In this document: positions 19,901 through 27,718 of the stretch, piece by piece | Layout: each line of letters opens with the position of its first letter | How positions within the stretch are numbered: the first letter of the stretch is position 1 | Virus record (IMG/VR): IMGVR_UViG_3300042451_001200 | Span: 1 to 42,273 of that record | Strand: one strand, 5' to 3' | Source: a virus | DNA length: 42,273 nt | The notes under the pieces: model-generated | Told to the model about the DNA's origin: nothing | Databases searched by the model: none | What the model saw: only the letters and a program-made list of their open reading frames with translations | Made by a program: the position numbers and the translations under genes

Positions 19901-20260
19901 GGTTGTTGGGTCAACGTTGGCCTTTGTTGTAATAGACCAAGAAGGACCTGCGTCATATCCTGATAACCCCAATATTCTGGTTACAAATAATTGATTTGAT
20001 TGTTGTAAGTAAGCTTTAGCGATGTAACCCGCTTCATACTTAGGGATTTGTGTGTTTACAAATTTTTCAGGGGAAGTTCCGCCAAAATAAGTGGAAAATT
20101 CGTCAAAGTTTCTGATGAAAATAGGTTCAAAGGCAGGACCTTTAATCGTTTCACCAACAATACCTAGGGTTGTAACACCCACACTTTGTGCTACAAAACT
20201 TAAATCTACCTCTGAAGTGTAAACTCCGGGAGATACAAATACTTTGCTGTTTGATGCCAT
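16937..20260 (-). CDS. 18: Tail sheath protein, gp18 (enlarged)
   Basis: A 1107-residue contractile sheath protein. The N-terminus (VFVSPGVYTSEVDLSFVAQS, residues 7-26, then VGETIKGPAFEPIFIRNF) and the C-terminus (RRLLLQARKLISAVSVRLLF, RQDFLDSVNPILDAIRRDRG, IKPTRSLEFIDITFYI) are canonical. T4 gp18 has 659 residues; here about 450 extra residues lie in the middle. They include a threonine-rich linker at about 286-318 with Cys304, and a small domain beginning at Cys322 (FCYEGNIIGEIFVYEGKAY). The insert should face outward in the assembled sheath, as variable sheath domains do in other phages. The gene has its own promoter-like element 38 bases upstream and a strong terminator after the stop. 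Confidence 0.95.
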   Translation of the reverse strand: MASNSKVFVSPGVYTSEVDLSFVAQSVGVTTLGIVGETIKGPAFEPIFIRNFDEFSTYFGGTSPEKFVNTQIPKYEAGYIAKAYLQQSNQLFVTRILGLSGYDAGPSWSITTKANVDPTTVEFLCTSAVTFSCVTTCVDYEVIPYSVPFTACTNSTDSIIFDESMIPAQIKNKFTQGYELFNGSTSSLEDNFKSQIFNIINSDDVTNAQNTSIYYYGIISGGTYDTLSSFTAQTNVYGIDDVNSDTANYSDSNNDPWYYSLFDNNGGGNYSGFSFYSIVEADLIPTATTTTIVPVTTTTTTDPCNPVTPTTTTTTTVKPVFCYEGNIIGEIFVYEGKAYTDYDDLVVATLRSRGIATYTEDDGAVYEVTGETKVSINCANGYSSVLKNPYSTFGLNITNKDGESLFFETSLTNSDSNYLTKVFGKSNFEKPKQTNPLFVEEVFQNLLNYGWRKGFIRGLSCDLTYLPEARKDDPTSIAWYLEKYQSSTSPWVVSELRGSKVFRLFKFTTISDGNNSNYEVKISIANMSFNNQTFDVLVRDYFDTDANPVVLEKFTNCNMDPSDNSYIAKKIGTSDGEFQLNSKYVMLEVNLDAPVDSLPCGFEGYNIREYAGIKPPFPIYKTKYDFPGEVIYNPPFGLSSGADDAVRSGGDNVRRTYLGLSDTIGFDFDFFAYKGKQLPLSVCTDVTGDEWSYRTKGFHMDVNASSITIPNSYTTSGTPEFFVGSAEFTSDPQNESNPYYRIYARKFSLLCQGGFDGWDIYREYRTNGDRFRLGQTFYRNGACPSIKYPNATGWGAFKQISVGDNTTDWANTDYYAYLLGIRTFANPEAVNVNLFVTPGIDYVNNSNLVEAAVDMIENDRADSLYITTTPDYNMFVPQTGDQIDLVYPQESVDRLEESNIDSNYTCTYYPWILTRDSVNNTQIYIPATAEVTRNLALTDNIAFPWFAAAGYTRGIVNGVKARKKLTQEDRDVLYQGRINPIATFSDVGTVIWGNKTLQIRQSALDRINVRRLLLQARKLISAVSVRLLFEQNDDKVRQDFLDSVNPILDAIRRDRGLYDFRVTVSSDTADLDRNQMTGKIYIKPTRSLEFIDITFYITPTGASFENI

Positions 20261-20298
20261 TAGTTTTTAATTTTTTTTTAGTTAATTTATTGTTTTAA

Positions 20299-20308
20299 TA
20301 TAAATATC
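20299..20308 (-). promoter_or_regulatory. Candidate phage promoter element (GATATTTATA)
   Basis: Minus-strand GATATTTATA lies 38 bases before the sheath ATG. The following bases give TATTTATATTAAAACAATAA, the same 20-mer as before the 1660-aa tail gene at 10839. Confidence 0.55.
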
Positions 20309-20341
20309 AATAAAAAATACAAAATACTTTACTTTTAAAGT

Positions 20342-20351
20342 GATATTTATA
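20342..20351 (+). promoter_or_regulatory. Candidate phage promoter element (GATATTTATA)
   Basis: Plus-strand GATATTTATA lies 34 bases before the ATG of the small RHH-like gene, divergent from the sheath site about 35 bases away. Confidence 0.5.
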
Positions 20352-20385
20352 AATTAGGTAGAATATTTTCTTCCTTTTTTATCCT

Positions 20386-20547
20386 ATGTCAGACAATAAA
20401 AAAATAAAGAATTTGAAGATATCTGTGGAGGTTCACGATATTTTAAAAAAATACTGCGAAAAGAAAGGTATTAAAATTTATAGATTTTTAGAAAAAATAA
20501 TTTTAGAAAAATGTAAAGAAAAGAAAGATATTTACGGAGAGGATTAA
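20386..20547 (+). CDS. Small ribbon-helix-helix-like protein
   Basis: A 53-residue ORF (MSDNKKIKNLKISVEVHDIL and onward). The pattern is a basic N-terminus, a short strand (NLKISVEV), a helix (HDILKKYCEKKG) and a second helix (YRFLEKIILEKCKEKK), as in ribbon-helix-helix DNA-binding dimers such as Arc or MetJ. Function is probably transcriptional regulation, inferred from the fold pattern alone. It is the only plus-strand gene in this part of the tail cluster, has its own promoter-like element, and its last four bases overlap the end of the convergent gp15-like gene. It resembles the 52-residue protein at 27696-27854. Confidence 0.6.
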   Translation: MSDNKKIKNLKISVEVHDILKKYCEKKGIKIYRFLEKIILEKCKEKKDIYGED

Positions 20548-21581
20548 ATTATATCACTTTTAAGTAATATATTAGATTCTAAATCATAATCTAACTTTAC
20601 AATATCTATTCTAAGAGAATCTCCATCAGTTATTTGAATCTCAGAAACGTCTGAACCGTAAAACTCATTATTAATAAAAATATCATAACTATCGATGTTA
20701 TTTGTTGATAATATAGATAAGTTAGATGTATAGTAAAATTTTTGAGACAATGAAGTTACTCCTGATAAAAATAAAACATCTAATTCAGATGATTTGTTAT
20801 TTGAATCTAATTTTTGTCTTCTTTTTTTTGTGGATGGATCAAACTCTACTACCTGTAACACCCTGGTTATTGCTGGAGAAACTTCAAACTCATCTTCATC
20901 AATTAAAAAACCTAACATTGTAAATTCGTAACTCTGTATATAATATTTTCTTTTTTCAACATCCATAACCGATTCATCTGAAATATTATTCATTATAATC
21001 GGAATATAATGACCTTTAATTTGGGCGTAAGCTTGTCTCGATGAGAATTTTTCTAAAACAATTTTATTAAACTGATTTAGTTCTCTCATTCTATTACAAA
21101 TAATTTTAACGGAATATGTTATATCTACAGGGACAGGTTGTGGTATTTTATAAATGTCCATACCAGATCTTTGACCATCCCAAGTCGGAACTTGAGCGTA
21201 AAAATATTGTCTCCTATTTGGTATAGTATATAAAAGTGATGGATTTGTTCCATATTTTACTTCAGGATTTCTAATTACGGTTATTATCGGAGGCTCAACA
21301 TTTTTATCGATATTTTGAAAATCCCAAGTTTGAGTAAATTGAGCCCAATTTTGGGTTGTTAGTAAAATATCAACGTTAGGTATTACTTTACCACTAACAA
21401 TTGTTTTTAAATCATTCTTAACAAAATCTAAAAATCCCCCATCCAAATCTGCGTGTAATATTGATTTAGGTAAAAAAGTCCCATCTTTGTTGATTTTATC
21501 AACAAGTTCCTGTCTTCTCTCTAATAAAATTTTAGATTGAGTTAAAGGAATATTCTTTTTTATTTTTTTAGGTAAACCCAT
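20544..21581 (-). CDS. Tail sheath stabilizer/completion protein, gp15-like
   Basis: A 345-residue protein. The central region VPVDITYSVKIICNRMREL, then FSSRQAYAQIKGHYIPIIM and YYIQSYEFTMLGFLIDEDEF, has the alternating strand pattern of T4 gp15-type tail terminators (272 residues in T4), which cap the tail and lock it to the neck. The C-terminal 90 residues are an acidic beta-rich addition. It lies three bases downstream of the gp14-like neck gene and upstream of the sheath, matching the T4 order 14-15-18 without the terminase genes. Identification rests on pattern and gene order rather than a clear signature. Confidence 0.55.
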   Translation of the reverse strand: MGLPKKIKKNIPLTQSKILLERRQELVDKINKDGTFLPKSILHADLDGGFLDFVKNDLKTIVSGKVIPNVDILLTTQNWAQFTQTWDFQNIDKNVEPPIITVIRNPEVKYGTNPSLLYTIPNRRQYFYAQVPTWDGQRSGMDIYKIPQPVPVDITYSVKIICNRMRELNQFNKIVLEKFSSRQAYAQIKGHYIPIIMNNISDESVMDVEKRKYYIQSYEFTMLGFLIDEDEFEVSPAITRVLQVVEFDPSTKKRRQKLDSNNKSSELDVLFLSGVTSLSQKFYYTSNLSILSTNNIDSYDIFINNEFYGSDVSEIQITDGDSLRIDIVKLDYDLESNILLKSDII

Positions 21582-21584
21582 TTA

Positions 21585-22100
21585 TTATAAACCTCTAAAT
21601 TCATTATCAACAACTGCGGATGCCATTATTGTTCTATAATAAGGTCTTGTTCCCGCGTAATTGTGTTTATTATCTGAAACAACTCTACCATCATTATTTA
21701 CGGTATAATATCTAACTCTATCTTCAGTTTCATAATAACCAATATAATCACCAAAACTAATATCAATACCCAACTCATCTAAATGTTTTTGATAAACAGA
21801 TAATTTCATATTACCAGGTTCAAATTGATTTAATTTTGTATTTCCTAAGTTTTTATTTTCAGGTACCATAATTTGAACATATCCTTTAAATTCTACAGGA
21901 GGTAGGAATTTTATACCATCGCTAATAGTTTCACCATAAACATCATCAGTCTTGGTTTTCAACCTATCAACTCTATAAAGAACTAAAGTAAAGTTCATAT
22001 CACCATATAACCATTCTTCACCTATCCCTAAATCAAGTGAAAAATCTTCTTCCGAGAAGAACTTATTCATCCTTGTTATTGGTACTTTGTTTTGTGACAT
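21585..22100 (-). CDS. Neck protein, gp14-like
   Basis: About 171 residues from the ATG at 22100. A longer frame from a TTG at 22115 would run through the promoter-like element, so the ATG is preferred. The features are an aromatic N-terminal half with a DVYGETISDGIKFLPPVEF stretch, FGDYIGYYETEDRVRYYTVN, and a C-terminal region rich in Tyr/Arg (YAGTRPYYRTIMAS). The shape matches T4 gp14-type neck proteins that sit below the portal with gp13. It pairs with the gp15-like gene (three-base gap) and a gp13-like gene lies nearby on the plus strand. Moderately sure that it is a neck or head-completion protein. Confidence 0.5.
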   Translation of the reverse strand: MSQNKVPITRMNKFFSEEDFSLDLGIGEEWLYGDMNFTLVLYRVDRLKTKTDDVYGETISDGIKFLPPVEFKGYVQIMVPENKNLGNTKLNQFEPGNMKLSVYQKHLDELGIDISFGDYIGYYETEDRVRYYTVNNDGRVVSDNKHNYAGTRPYYRTIMASAVVDNEFRGL

Positions 22101-22103
22101 ATT

Positions 22104-22113
22104 GATAAATATC
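22104..22113 (-). promoter_or_regulatory. Candidate phage promoter element (GATATTTATC)
   Basis: Minus-strand GATATTTATC ends 3 bases before the neck gene ATG. It is embedded in the near-palindrome TTGATAAATATCAA, between the divergent neck and helicase genes. Confidence 0.45.
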
Positions 22114-22120
22114 AAAAAAT

Positions 22121-22127
22121 TATTTAT
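22121..22127 (+). promoter_or_regulatory. Weak candidate promoter core (TATTTAT)
   Basis: Plus-strand TATTTAT inside AATTATTTATT, 13 bases before the GTG start of the helicase, the same spacing as at two tail genes. It lacks the preceding A of the consensus. Confidence 0.3.
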
Positions 22128-22140
22128 TTTTAAACATATT

Positions 22141-23904
22141 GTGACAACAGGTCAAACATTTAATTTAATAGAGTTAACCGCTTTAGATATTCTCGATAAA
22201 TACGAGGGGGCGAATAATTTTATCCTTAAATTAAAACAACAAAAAGATTCTAATAAAAAATTCTATCCTACAAGGTCTCAATCAGAATATATTATTAAAA
22301 ACCATTTAGAAACACCTAAAGTCGCTAAAAAATGGGTTGACTTAGATCCGTATTTTGCTAAGAAAATGGCAGATGAAAAACTATACACCAAAATACCTAA
22401 AGAAATTTGGGTTGAAAAATTATTGGCGGAAAAAGAAAAATCTTATCATATTTGGGGTAAATTTTTTAATGATGAGAACATTCACGATTTTTGGGTACCA
22501 AAGGCGGCGTTACTAAAAACCCACGTAATAAAAGAAGTTAAAATAGATTATTCTAAATATTCTCATAGACCACCATTAGAACATCAAAAAATTGCGATTG
22601 AAAAATTAGTTGGTAGTAAGAAGTTTATTTTGGCGGATGATATGGGTTTGGGAAAAACCACGTCAACAATTATTGCAGCGTTAGAGACGGGTGCTAAAAA
22701 AATATTAATCATTTGTCCCGCATCTTTAAAAATAAATTGGGAAAGAGAAATTAGAAACTATACAGATAGAAGTGTTTTTATTTGTGAAGGTAAAAAATTT
22801 TCATTAGAACACGATTTTGTTATTGTTAATTATGATATCTTAAAAAACTTTTACGACATAAAAGAAAAAGAAGATTCATTGATTTATAAATTAAATCCTG
22901 AATTAATTATTATTGATGAAGCTCATTATGCTCAAAACGGACAAGCGAAAAGAACAAAATTAATCAATCATTTTTCTAAAAGGTCTGAAAGACTTTGGTT
23001 ATTAACAGGAACTCCAATGACTAATAGACCTATGAATTATTTTAATTTATTACAATTAATTGAAAGTCCTGTATCTCAAAACTGGATGGCTTACGCCATT
23101 AGGTATTGTCAGGGGTATCAATTTACTGCGGGTAATAGAAAAATATGGAATGTTACAGGCGCATCTAATTTAGAAGAACTTAGAGATAGAACATCAAGAC
23201 AATTTTTAAGAAGATTGAAAACTGAGGTTCTAGATTTACCCGATAAAATAATAACTCCTGTTTATTTAAGATTGTCTTCTAAAGAATATGAAGGTTTAAT
23301 GGGAGAATACTTTAATTGGTATAAAAATAATAAAGAAGAGTCGGGTTCGCTAACAATTCAGTTTTCAAAACTTATGAAAGTTAGACAGGTAATTGCCGAA
23401 GAAAAAGTAGAACACACAATAGAACTTATTCAAAACGTTATAGACCAAGATAAGAAAGTTATTGTTTTTACAAATTTTACTGACACTTTAAATAGAATTG
23501 CGGATCATTTTGGTAAACAGGCGGTAAGATTAGATGGTAGTACCTCAAAACCTCAAAGACAATTTGCGGTCGATCAATTCCAAGAAAACGATAAAATAAA
23601 AATTTTTGTTGGTAATATGAAAGCGGCTGGAGTTGGTTTAACTTTAACATCTGCTGAAGTTGTAATTATGAATGACCTATCATTTGTTCCTGGTGATTTA
23701 TCTCAAGCTGAAGATAGAGCTTACAGATATGGTCAAAAAAATAATGTTTTAGTTTATTATCCTATCTTTGAGAATACAATCGAAGGTATTATTTACGATA
23801 TTGTCAATAACAAGAAATCTATAATTGAGACCGTAATGGGTGATAACCTAAATAAAGGTGATATTGTTGAGGAAATTATGAATAAAATCAATTCAATACG
23901 ATAA
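22141..23904 (+). CDS. SNF2-family helicase/translocase (SMARCAL1-like)
   Basis: About 587 residues from the GTG at 22141; a TTG 54 bases earlier would overlap the divergent neck gene and its promoter element. Motifs of SF2/SNF2 ATPases are complete: DDMGLGKT (166-173), DEAH (259-262), LTGTPMTN, VFTNFTD, an AGVGLTLT block and QAEDRAYRYGQ. Such enzymes move on double-stranded DNA and anneal or remodel stalled forks, a job done in T4 by UvsW and related helicases. The 140-residue N-terminal part is unrecognised, rich in Lys and Trp, and may bind DNA. It leads a plus-strand operon with the dismutase fusion and the gp13-like gene. Family call is firm; the role in replication or recombination is inferred. 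Confidence 0.85.
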   Translation: MTTGQTFNLIELTALDILDKYEGANNFILKLKQQKDSNKKFYPTRSQSEYIIKNHLETPKVAKKWVDLDPYFAKKMADEKLYTKIPKEIWVEKLLAEKEKSYHIWGKFFNDENIHDFWVPKAALLKTHVIKEVKIDYSKYSHRPPLEHQKIAIEKLVGSKKFILADDMGLGKTTSTIIAALETGAKKILIICPASLKINWEREIRNYTDRSVFICEGKKFSLEHDFVIVNYDILKNFYDIKEKEDSLIYKLNPELIIIDEAHYAQNGQAKRTKLINHFSKRSERLWLLTGTPMTNRPMNYFNLLQLIESPVSQNWMAYAIRYCQGYQFTAGNRKIWNVTGASNLEELRDRTSRQFLRRLKTEVLDLPDKIITPVYLRLSSKEYEGLMGEYFNWYKNNKEESGSLTIQFSKLMKVRQVIAEEKVEHTIELIQNVIDQDKKVIVFTNFTDTLNRIADHFGKQAVRLDGSTSKPQRQFAVDQFQENDKIKIFVGNMKAAGVGLTLTSAEVVIMNDLSFVPGDLSQAEDRAYRYGQKNNVLVYYPIFENTIEGIIYDIVNNKKSIIETVMGDNLNKGDIVEEIMNKINSIR

Positions 23905-23909
23905 TAGTG

Positions 23910-23919
23910 GATATTTATA
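23910..23919 (+). promoter_or_regulatory. Candidate phage promoter element (GATATTTATA)
   Basis: Plus-strand GATATTTATA directly after the helicase stop and 18 bases before the GTG of the superoxide dismutase fusion. Confidence 0.5.
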
Positions 23920-23937
23920 GTAATTAAGACAATTGCT

Positions 23938-25488
23938 GTGAATAAACTAATTGAAAATATTGAAAAAAGAATTTCTTTAATAAATGAAGAGATTTTTTTA
24001 GAAGAAACCAAACCCCATAAGGAATTTATTATTTCTGAGATGAAAAGAATTGGTATTGAAAAATTACCTTATTCTTATTCCGCATTAAAAAATTTTATTG
24101 ACCCTAAGACAATGGATATCCATTATAATAAACATTATAGGGGGTATGTTGATAAGTTAAACAAGGCCTTATCAAAAAAAGATTATGGTGACGTTGAACT
24201 TGAAAATATTGTTAAATCTATATCAAGATATAATAAAGAAATTAGAAATAATGCCGGGGGAGCTTTTAATCATGCCTTATTTTGGAAAATGTTATCACCA
24301 AAAAAACAAGAAGTTAATGGTAAAATATTAGAAAAGATAAATAAGAAATACGGAACTTTTAACGAATTTAAGAAAAAGTTTGAATCAATTGCGCAGAAAA
24401 GATTTGGTTCGGGTTGGGTTTGGGTAGTCTTAACAAGAAGTGAAAACATTAAAATAGTTTCAACACCAAATCAAGATAACCCATTAATGAATATTATAAA
24501 AAATGGTGGGTTTCCAATATTAGGTTTAGACTTATGGGAACATTCTTATTATCTAAAATACCAAAACAAAAGAGACGAATACATTAAAAACTTTTGGGAT
24601 TACGTTAATTGGGAGTTTGTTAATTCTTTAATCGATAAAAAAACAAAAAAGAAACCTTTAACAGAAACAATAGATAAAAAAAATATTATTTTGGAAGATA
24701 AATTTGAGGGGTGTACAAAAGATGACATATTCGCCATTAGATCCGTTTTCAATATGAATGGGGAGGTTGTTAAAATTTTTAGAGAATGGATAGATAAATC
24801 CATTAAAGAAGTTTTTCCTGACAAATATTACGGAAGAAATGAATATGATGGTAAAAATCTAAGCGGAATTTATAATTTGGAGCAATCCGGTCGATCAATA
24901 ATTAATAAATTAAACACACATTATGTTGGTTTTTGTATTTTATTAAAAGACATTAATAAAGTACTAAGATACGAAGGAAGACCTGAAATTAAAATTATTG
25001 GTGTTAAACCATCCGAACAATTGGAACAAACAAAAAGATTGGGAGAAGAAATATATAGATTTAAAGATAGGATATTTAATGTTGATTCACCAACGTTTAA
25101 AAAAATTATGGATGTTATTACGGGTTCTAACACAAAGGGTCAGAAAAATGAGGATAATGTTATTAAAATTTTAAAAAGTATTTATGGTGATATAAACGTT
25201 AAACCCGTAGGGGCTTTGGGGTCCAAAGAAGATGCTTTATTGGGTATTGATTGTATTGTAACAATTAATGGTAAAGATTACACAATACAAATAAAACCTT
25301 TTGGGGAGATTATTGATGAAGGGGAGCACTATCGAATGAAAGAGACTGGTAAAACCAAGAAATATAACACAGATGTTTTAGCTTTCATTAAGGGGGATAC
25401 AATATATTTATTTAATAATAATAAATCTAAAATTGACCAAGGAGATTTTTATTTACCTAAATCTAGTTTACTGAGAAAAATTAACTAA
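23938..25488 (+). CDS. Mn-type superoxide dismutase fused to a PD-(D/E)XK-like nuclease domain
   Basis: A 516-residue, two-part protein. Residues 40-232 are a full Fe/Mn superoxide dismutase, which converts superoxide to oxygen and peroxide. Metal ligands are all present: H62, H112, D198 and H202 (GLDLWEHSYY), with gateway Y70. NNAGGAFNHALFW and PNQD (Q179) are of the manganese rather than the iron type. A 39-residue helical N-terminal extension precedes it, and M35 could be an alternative start. Residues 250-516 are not recognised as a known family; 436-453 (D438, then Q451 and K453 in YTIQIKP) look like the D...QxK core of restriction-endonuclease folds. The gene lies between an SNF2 helicase and a gp13-like neck gene, with a promoter-like element upstream. 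SOD assignment is firm; nuclease assignment is tentative. Confidence 0.85.
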   Translation: MNKLIENIEKRISLINEEIFLEETKPHKEFIISEMKRIGIEKLPYSYSALKNFIDPKTMDIHYNKHYRGYVDKLNKALSKKDYGDVELENIVKSISRYNKEIRNNAGGAFNHALFWKMLSPKKQEVNGKILEKINKKYGTFNEFKKKFESIAQKRFGSGWVWVVLTRSENIKIVSTPNQDNPLMNIIKNGGFPILGLDLWEHSYYLKYQNKRDEYIKNFWDYVNWEFVNSLIDKKTKKKPLTETIDKKNIILEDKFEGCTKDDIFAIRSVFNMNGEVVKIFREWIDKSIKEVFPDKYYGRNEYDGKNLSGIYNLEQSGRSIINKLNTHYVGFCILLKDINKVLRYEGRPEIKIIGVKPSEQLEQTKRLGEEIYRFKDRIFNVDSPTFKKIMDVITGSNTKGQKNEDNVIKILKSIYGDINVKPVGALGSKEDALLGIDCIVTINGKDYTIQIKPFGEIIDEGEHYRMKETGKTKKYNTDVLAFIKGDTIYLFNNNKSKIDQGDFYLPKSSLLRKIN

Positions 25489-25504
25489 TAAAAAAAACAA
25501 AATT

Positions 25505-26632
25505 ATGTCAATAATCCCTGAGCCAGAAAGAAGTGATTTGTACAAGAAAGTACGTCACTTATTGGGAGCGCCGTTAAGATCTGTAGAAATTGACGATGAG
25601 CAAATGGATACCCTATTAGAATTTTCTATTGATGATTATTCCCAATACGTCCAAGATTGGTTAATTGAATCTCAATGGACATCCTTATTTAATTTAAATT
25701 TGGAAACTCAATCTTTATCAAAGGCATTGGTTTCAAAAACATTAGACTACGAACAAAAATATACTTACGCCTATTCTAAAATTGTTGGATTACAAGCTGG
25801 AGGTGATTCGGTTCTTAAAAAAGATTATATTCAGTTAGTTAGAAATCAACAGATATATGAAATTCCGGCGGGAAGAGAAATTAATGAATTACTTTGGTTT
25901 TCACCCGCAACATTAAACAATGTTATGTTTGACCCTTGGTCTTTTGGAGCATTAGGTGCCGGCGGAGGACTTGGTGGTGGGGGAGGTCTCGCTCAAATGG
26001 GTAATATGGCGGGAGGATACTTTATGATGCCGGCGTTTGATATGTTATTGAGAATGCAAGAAATTAACATACAAAGAAGGGTTATCGCCGGTGATTTAAC
26101 TTATAGAATCACAGCATTGCCTGATGGTAAAAAGGCAATTCATTTAATGAACACTCCAGGAGGTAAATTTGATTTTGGTAATGGAACTCTAACGAGAGGG
26201 CAGGTTTGGTATTGGTATTATGAAGCCGATGGTCCTGATAGAGATAAATGTTTAAAAGACAATCCTGACATAGTAAGATTACCATCTGATGTTCCTTTTG
26301 ATAAAATAAGTTGGGCGGATTTAAATAATCCCTCACAACAATGGGTTAGAAGATGGTTTGTTGCTTATTGTAAAGAAACTTTATCTAGAGTTAGAGGTAA
26401 GTTTAGTGGAAATCTTAAAACTCCCGACTCTGAACTAACATTAGATTATCAATCATTAGCAACTGAAGCTAAAGACGAAAAAAGTAAACTAATTGAGGAA
26501 TTAACCGGTGCTGAAGGTAGACTTACAAGACTAAGACCCGAAAAGGTTATGGAAAGAGAGGCTTTGTTAGCTGAGAATCTTAATAAAGTTAAAAAGTTAA
26601 CCGCAATGCCAAGACAAATATATATCATATGA
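25505..26632 (+). CDS. Neck/head-completion protein, gp13-like
   Basis: A 375-residue protein. The start (YKKVRHLLGAPLRSVEIDDE, residues 13-32, then QMDTLLEFSIDDYSQYVQDW) matches the N-terminal helical region of T4 gp13-type neck proteins, which bind the portal after DNA packaging. Residues 150-175 form a glycine-rich flexible segment (GALGAGGGLGGGGG), and the C-terminus is a charged helix ending in a Lys/Arg-rich tail. It follows the dismutase fusion by 16 bases with an A-rich leader and no own promoter element, and its stop overlaps the next start (ATGA), so these genes are co-expressed. In T4 gp13 is 309 residues; the glycine loop accounts for part of the difference. Confidence 0.65.
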   Translation: MSIIPEPERSDLYKKVRHLLGAPLRSVEIDDEQMDTLLEFSIDDYSQYVQDWLIESQWTSLFNLNLETQSLSKALVSKTLDYEQKYTYAYSKIVGLQAGGDSVLKKDYIQLVRNQQIYEIPAGREINELLWFSPATLNNVMFDPWSFGALGAGGGLGGGGGLAQMGNMAGGYFMMPAFDMLLRMQEINIQRRVIAGDLTYRITALPDGKKAIHLMNTPGGKFDFGNGTLTRGQVWYWYYEADGPDRDKCLKDNPDIVRLPSDVPFDKISWADLNNPSQQWVRRWFVAYCKETLSRVRGKFSGNLKTPDSELTLDYQSLATEAKDEKSKLIEELTGAEGRLTRLRPEKVMEREALLAENLNKVKKLTAMPRQIYII

Positions 26633-27039
26633 TTAAATCTACATTTGCAAAGAAAAAAGTTGGTGATAGACTTATGGTCGACAACAACACAAAATATATT
26701 ATTAATACGGAGACTTCTATTGTCGAAAAAGAAGTTGAAAAAGAAGTATTTGTAATACCGAAATTTAACAAAAAAATTATAACCGATTCTGTGTACACGA
26801 CAAATGGTGAAGATTTTATTGTGTTGAAGGGGTCAGATTATTGTCGTTTAATATTGGACCCTAAAACCACTACCCACATAATTATAAAATCTTTAACAAA
26901 AGGTGTTATTGATTCTAATGGATATAGAATTGATGAGTACTACGATGAACTATCGATAGATAAGGGAGTTTGCGTTGAGTTAGTATTCTTAGATGAATAT
27001 TGGTATGTTACGTCATCTGACGGACTTAAAATGGTTTAA
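26629..27039 (+). CDS. Small beta-rich protein of unknown function
   Basis: A 136-residue protein translated from an ATG overlapping the stop of the gp13-like gene by four bases. The second half is strand-rich with a WYVTSSDG end, a pattern common in small phage virion proteins (head decoration or fibre tips). No catalytic motif, signal peptide or membrane segment is visible. The tight coupling suggests a role together with the neck protein, but this is not shown by the sequence. It ends one base from the convergent HNH gene. Confidence 0.6.
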   Translation: MIKSTFAKKKVGDRLMVDNNTKYIINTETSIVEKEVEKEVFVIPKFNKKIITDSVYTTNGEDFIVLKGSDYCRLILDPKTTTHIIIKSLTKGVIDSNGYRIDEYYDELSIDKGVCVELVFLDEYWYVTSSDGLKMV

Positions 27040-27040
27040 A

Positions 27041-27718
27041 TTATAAAATTTTATTACTCTTAGTCAGATTTTCTTTAGCCCATAGAGGTTGGAGATTTGT
27101 GTAATGACAAAGTTTATAAACTTCTTCTTCGGTTTTTGCTAATGATAAAGGAATTATATGGTCGATATGCCATCCGTAAAGACCGTAGTTATCCCAACTC
27201 ATACCTTCTTTAAATTGTTTTTCTATATGTTCTTTTAATAATTTGGGAGAACAACCAACAATTTCGAATGTTTTATTGTTTTTATTTATTTTTTTAGATT
27301 TAAAAAAATCAGAAATTCTACCCCTAACTAGGGTTTTCAACCTATATACAACATCCGCCTTTTTTTTATTTTTCTCATATGAATTTCTTTTATCTAAATT
27401 TTTTTGTGTATATAATTTTATTCTTTCTTTATACTTTTCTTTATTTTTATGGTAAGATTTTAATTTTATTTCTTTAACTTTATCGTGATTATTACTCAGA
27501 TATTCTTTAGTTTTTTCTTTAATTTTTTCTTTATTCTTTTCGTAATATTTTTTAATAGTTTCACTTCTTTTATGTCTGTTTTTTTCTTTATAAATCTTAC
27601 TCTCAATTTTTCTACAATCATTACAAGTCGACCTTAGCCCTGTTTTAGTTCTAACATTTCGACCAAACATATCGACATTTTTCCCCAATTTACATCTACC
27701 GCAAACCTTTGTTTCCAC
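27041..27718 (-). CDS. HNH homing endonuclease
   Basis: A 225-residue protein with an N-terminal zinc ribbon (C6, C9, C32, C35), a long Lys/Tyr-rich helical linker (residues 40-120), and a C-terminal HNH nuclease: WHIDHIIPLSLA (H184, D186, H187), then NLQPLWAKENLTKSNK (N208, N217). This is the usual layout of free-standing T4-like phage homing endonucleases that cut a homologous allele and copy themselves. Its ATG lies 23 bases inside the end of the small RHH gene upstream, so the two are probably translated together. It sits between the neck operon and DNA polymerase, on the minus strand, as an inserted cassette. Confidence 0.85.
   Translation of the reverse strand: METKVCGRCKLGKNVDMFGRNVRTKTGLRSTCNDCRKIESKIYKEKNRHKRSETIKKYYEKNKEKIKEKTKEYLSNNHDKVKEIKLKSYHKNKEKYKERIKLYTQKNLDKRNSYEKNKKKADVVYRLKTLVRGRISDFFKSKKINKNNKTFEIVGCSPKLLKEHIEKQFKEGMSWDNYGLYGWHIDHIIPLSLAKTEEEVYKLCHYTNLQPLWAKENLTKSNKIL

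Noticed and set aside
22087-22140. TTG start 54 bases upstream of the helicase GTG
   Set aside because: It would overlap the divergent neck gene start and its promoter element; the GTG at 22141 leaves a clean divergent region.
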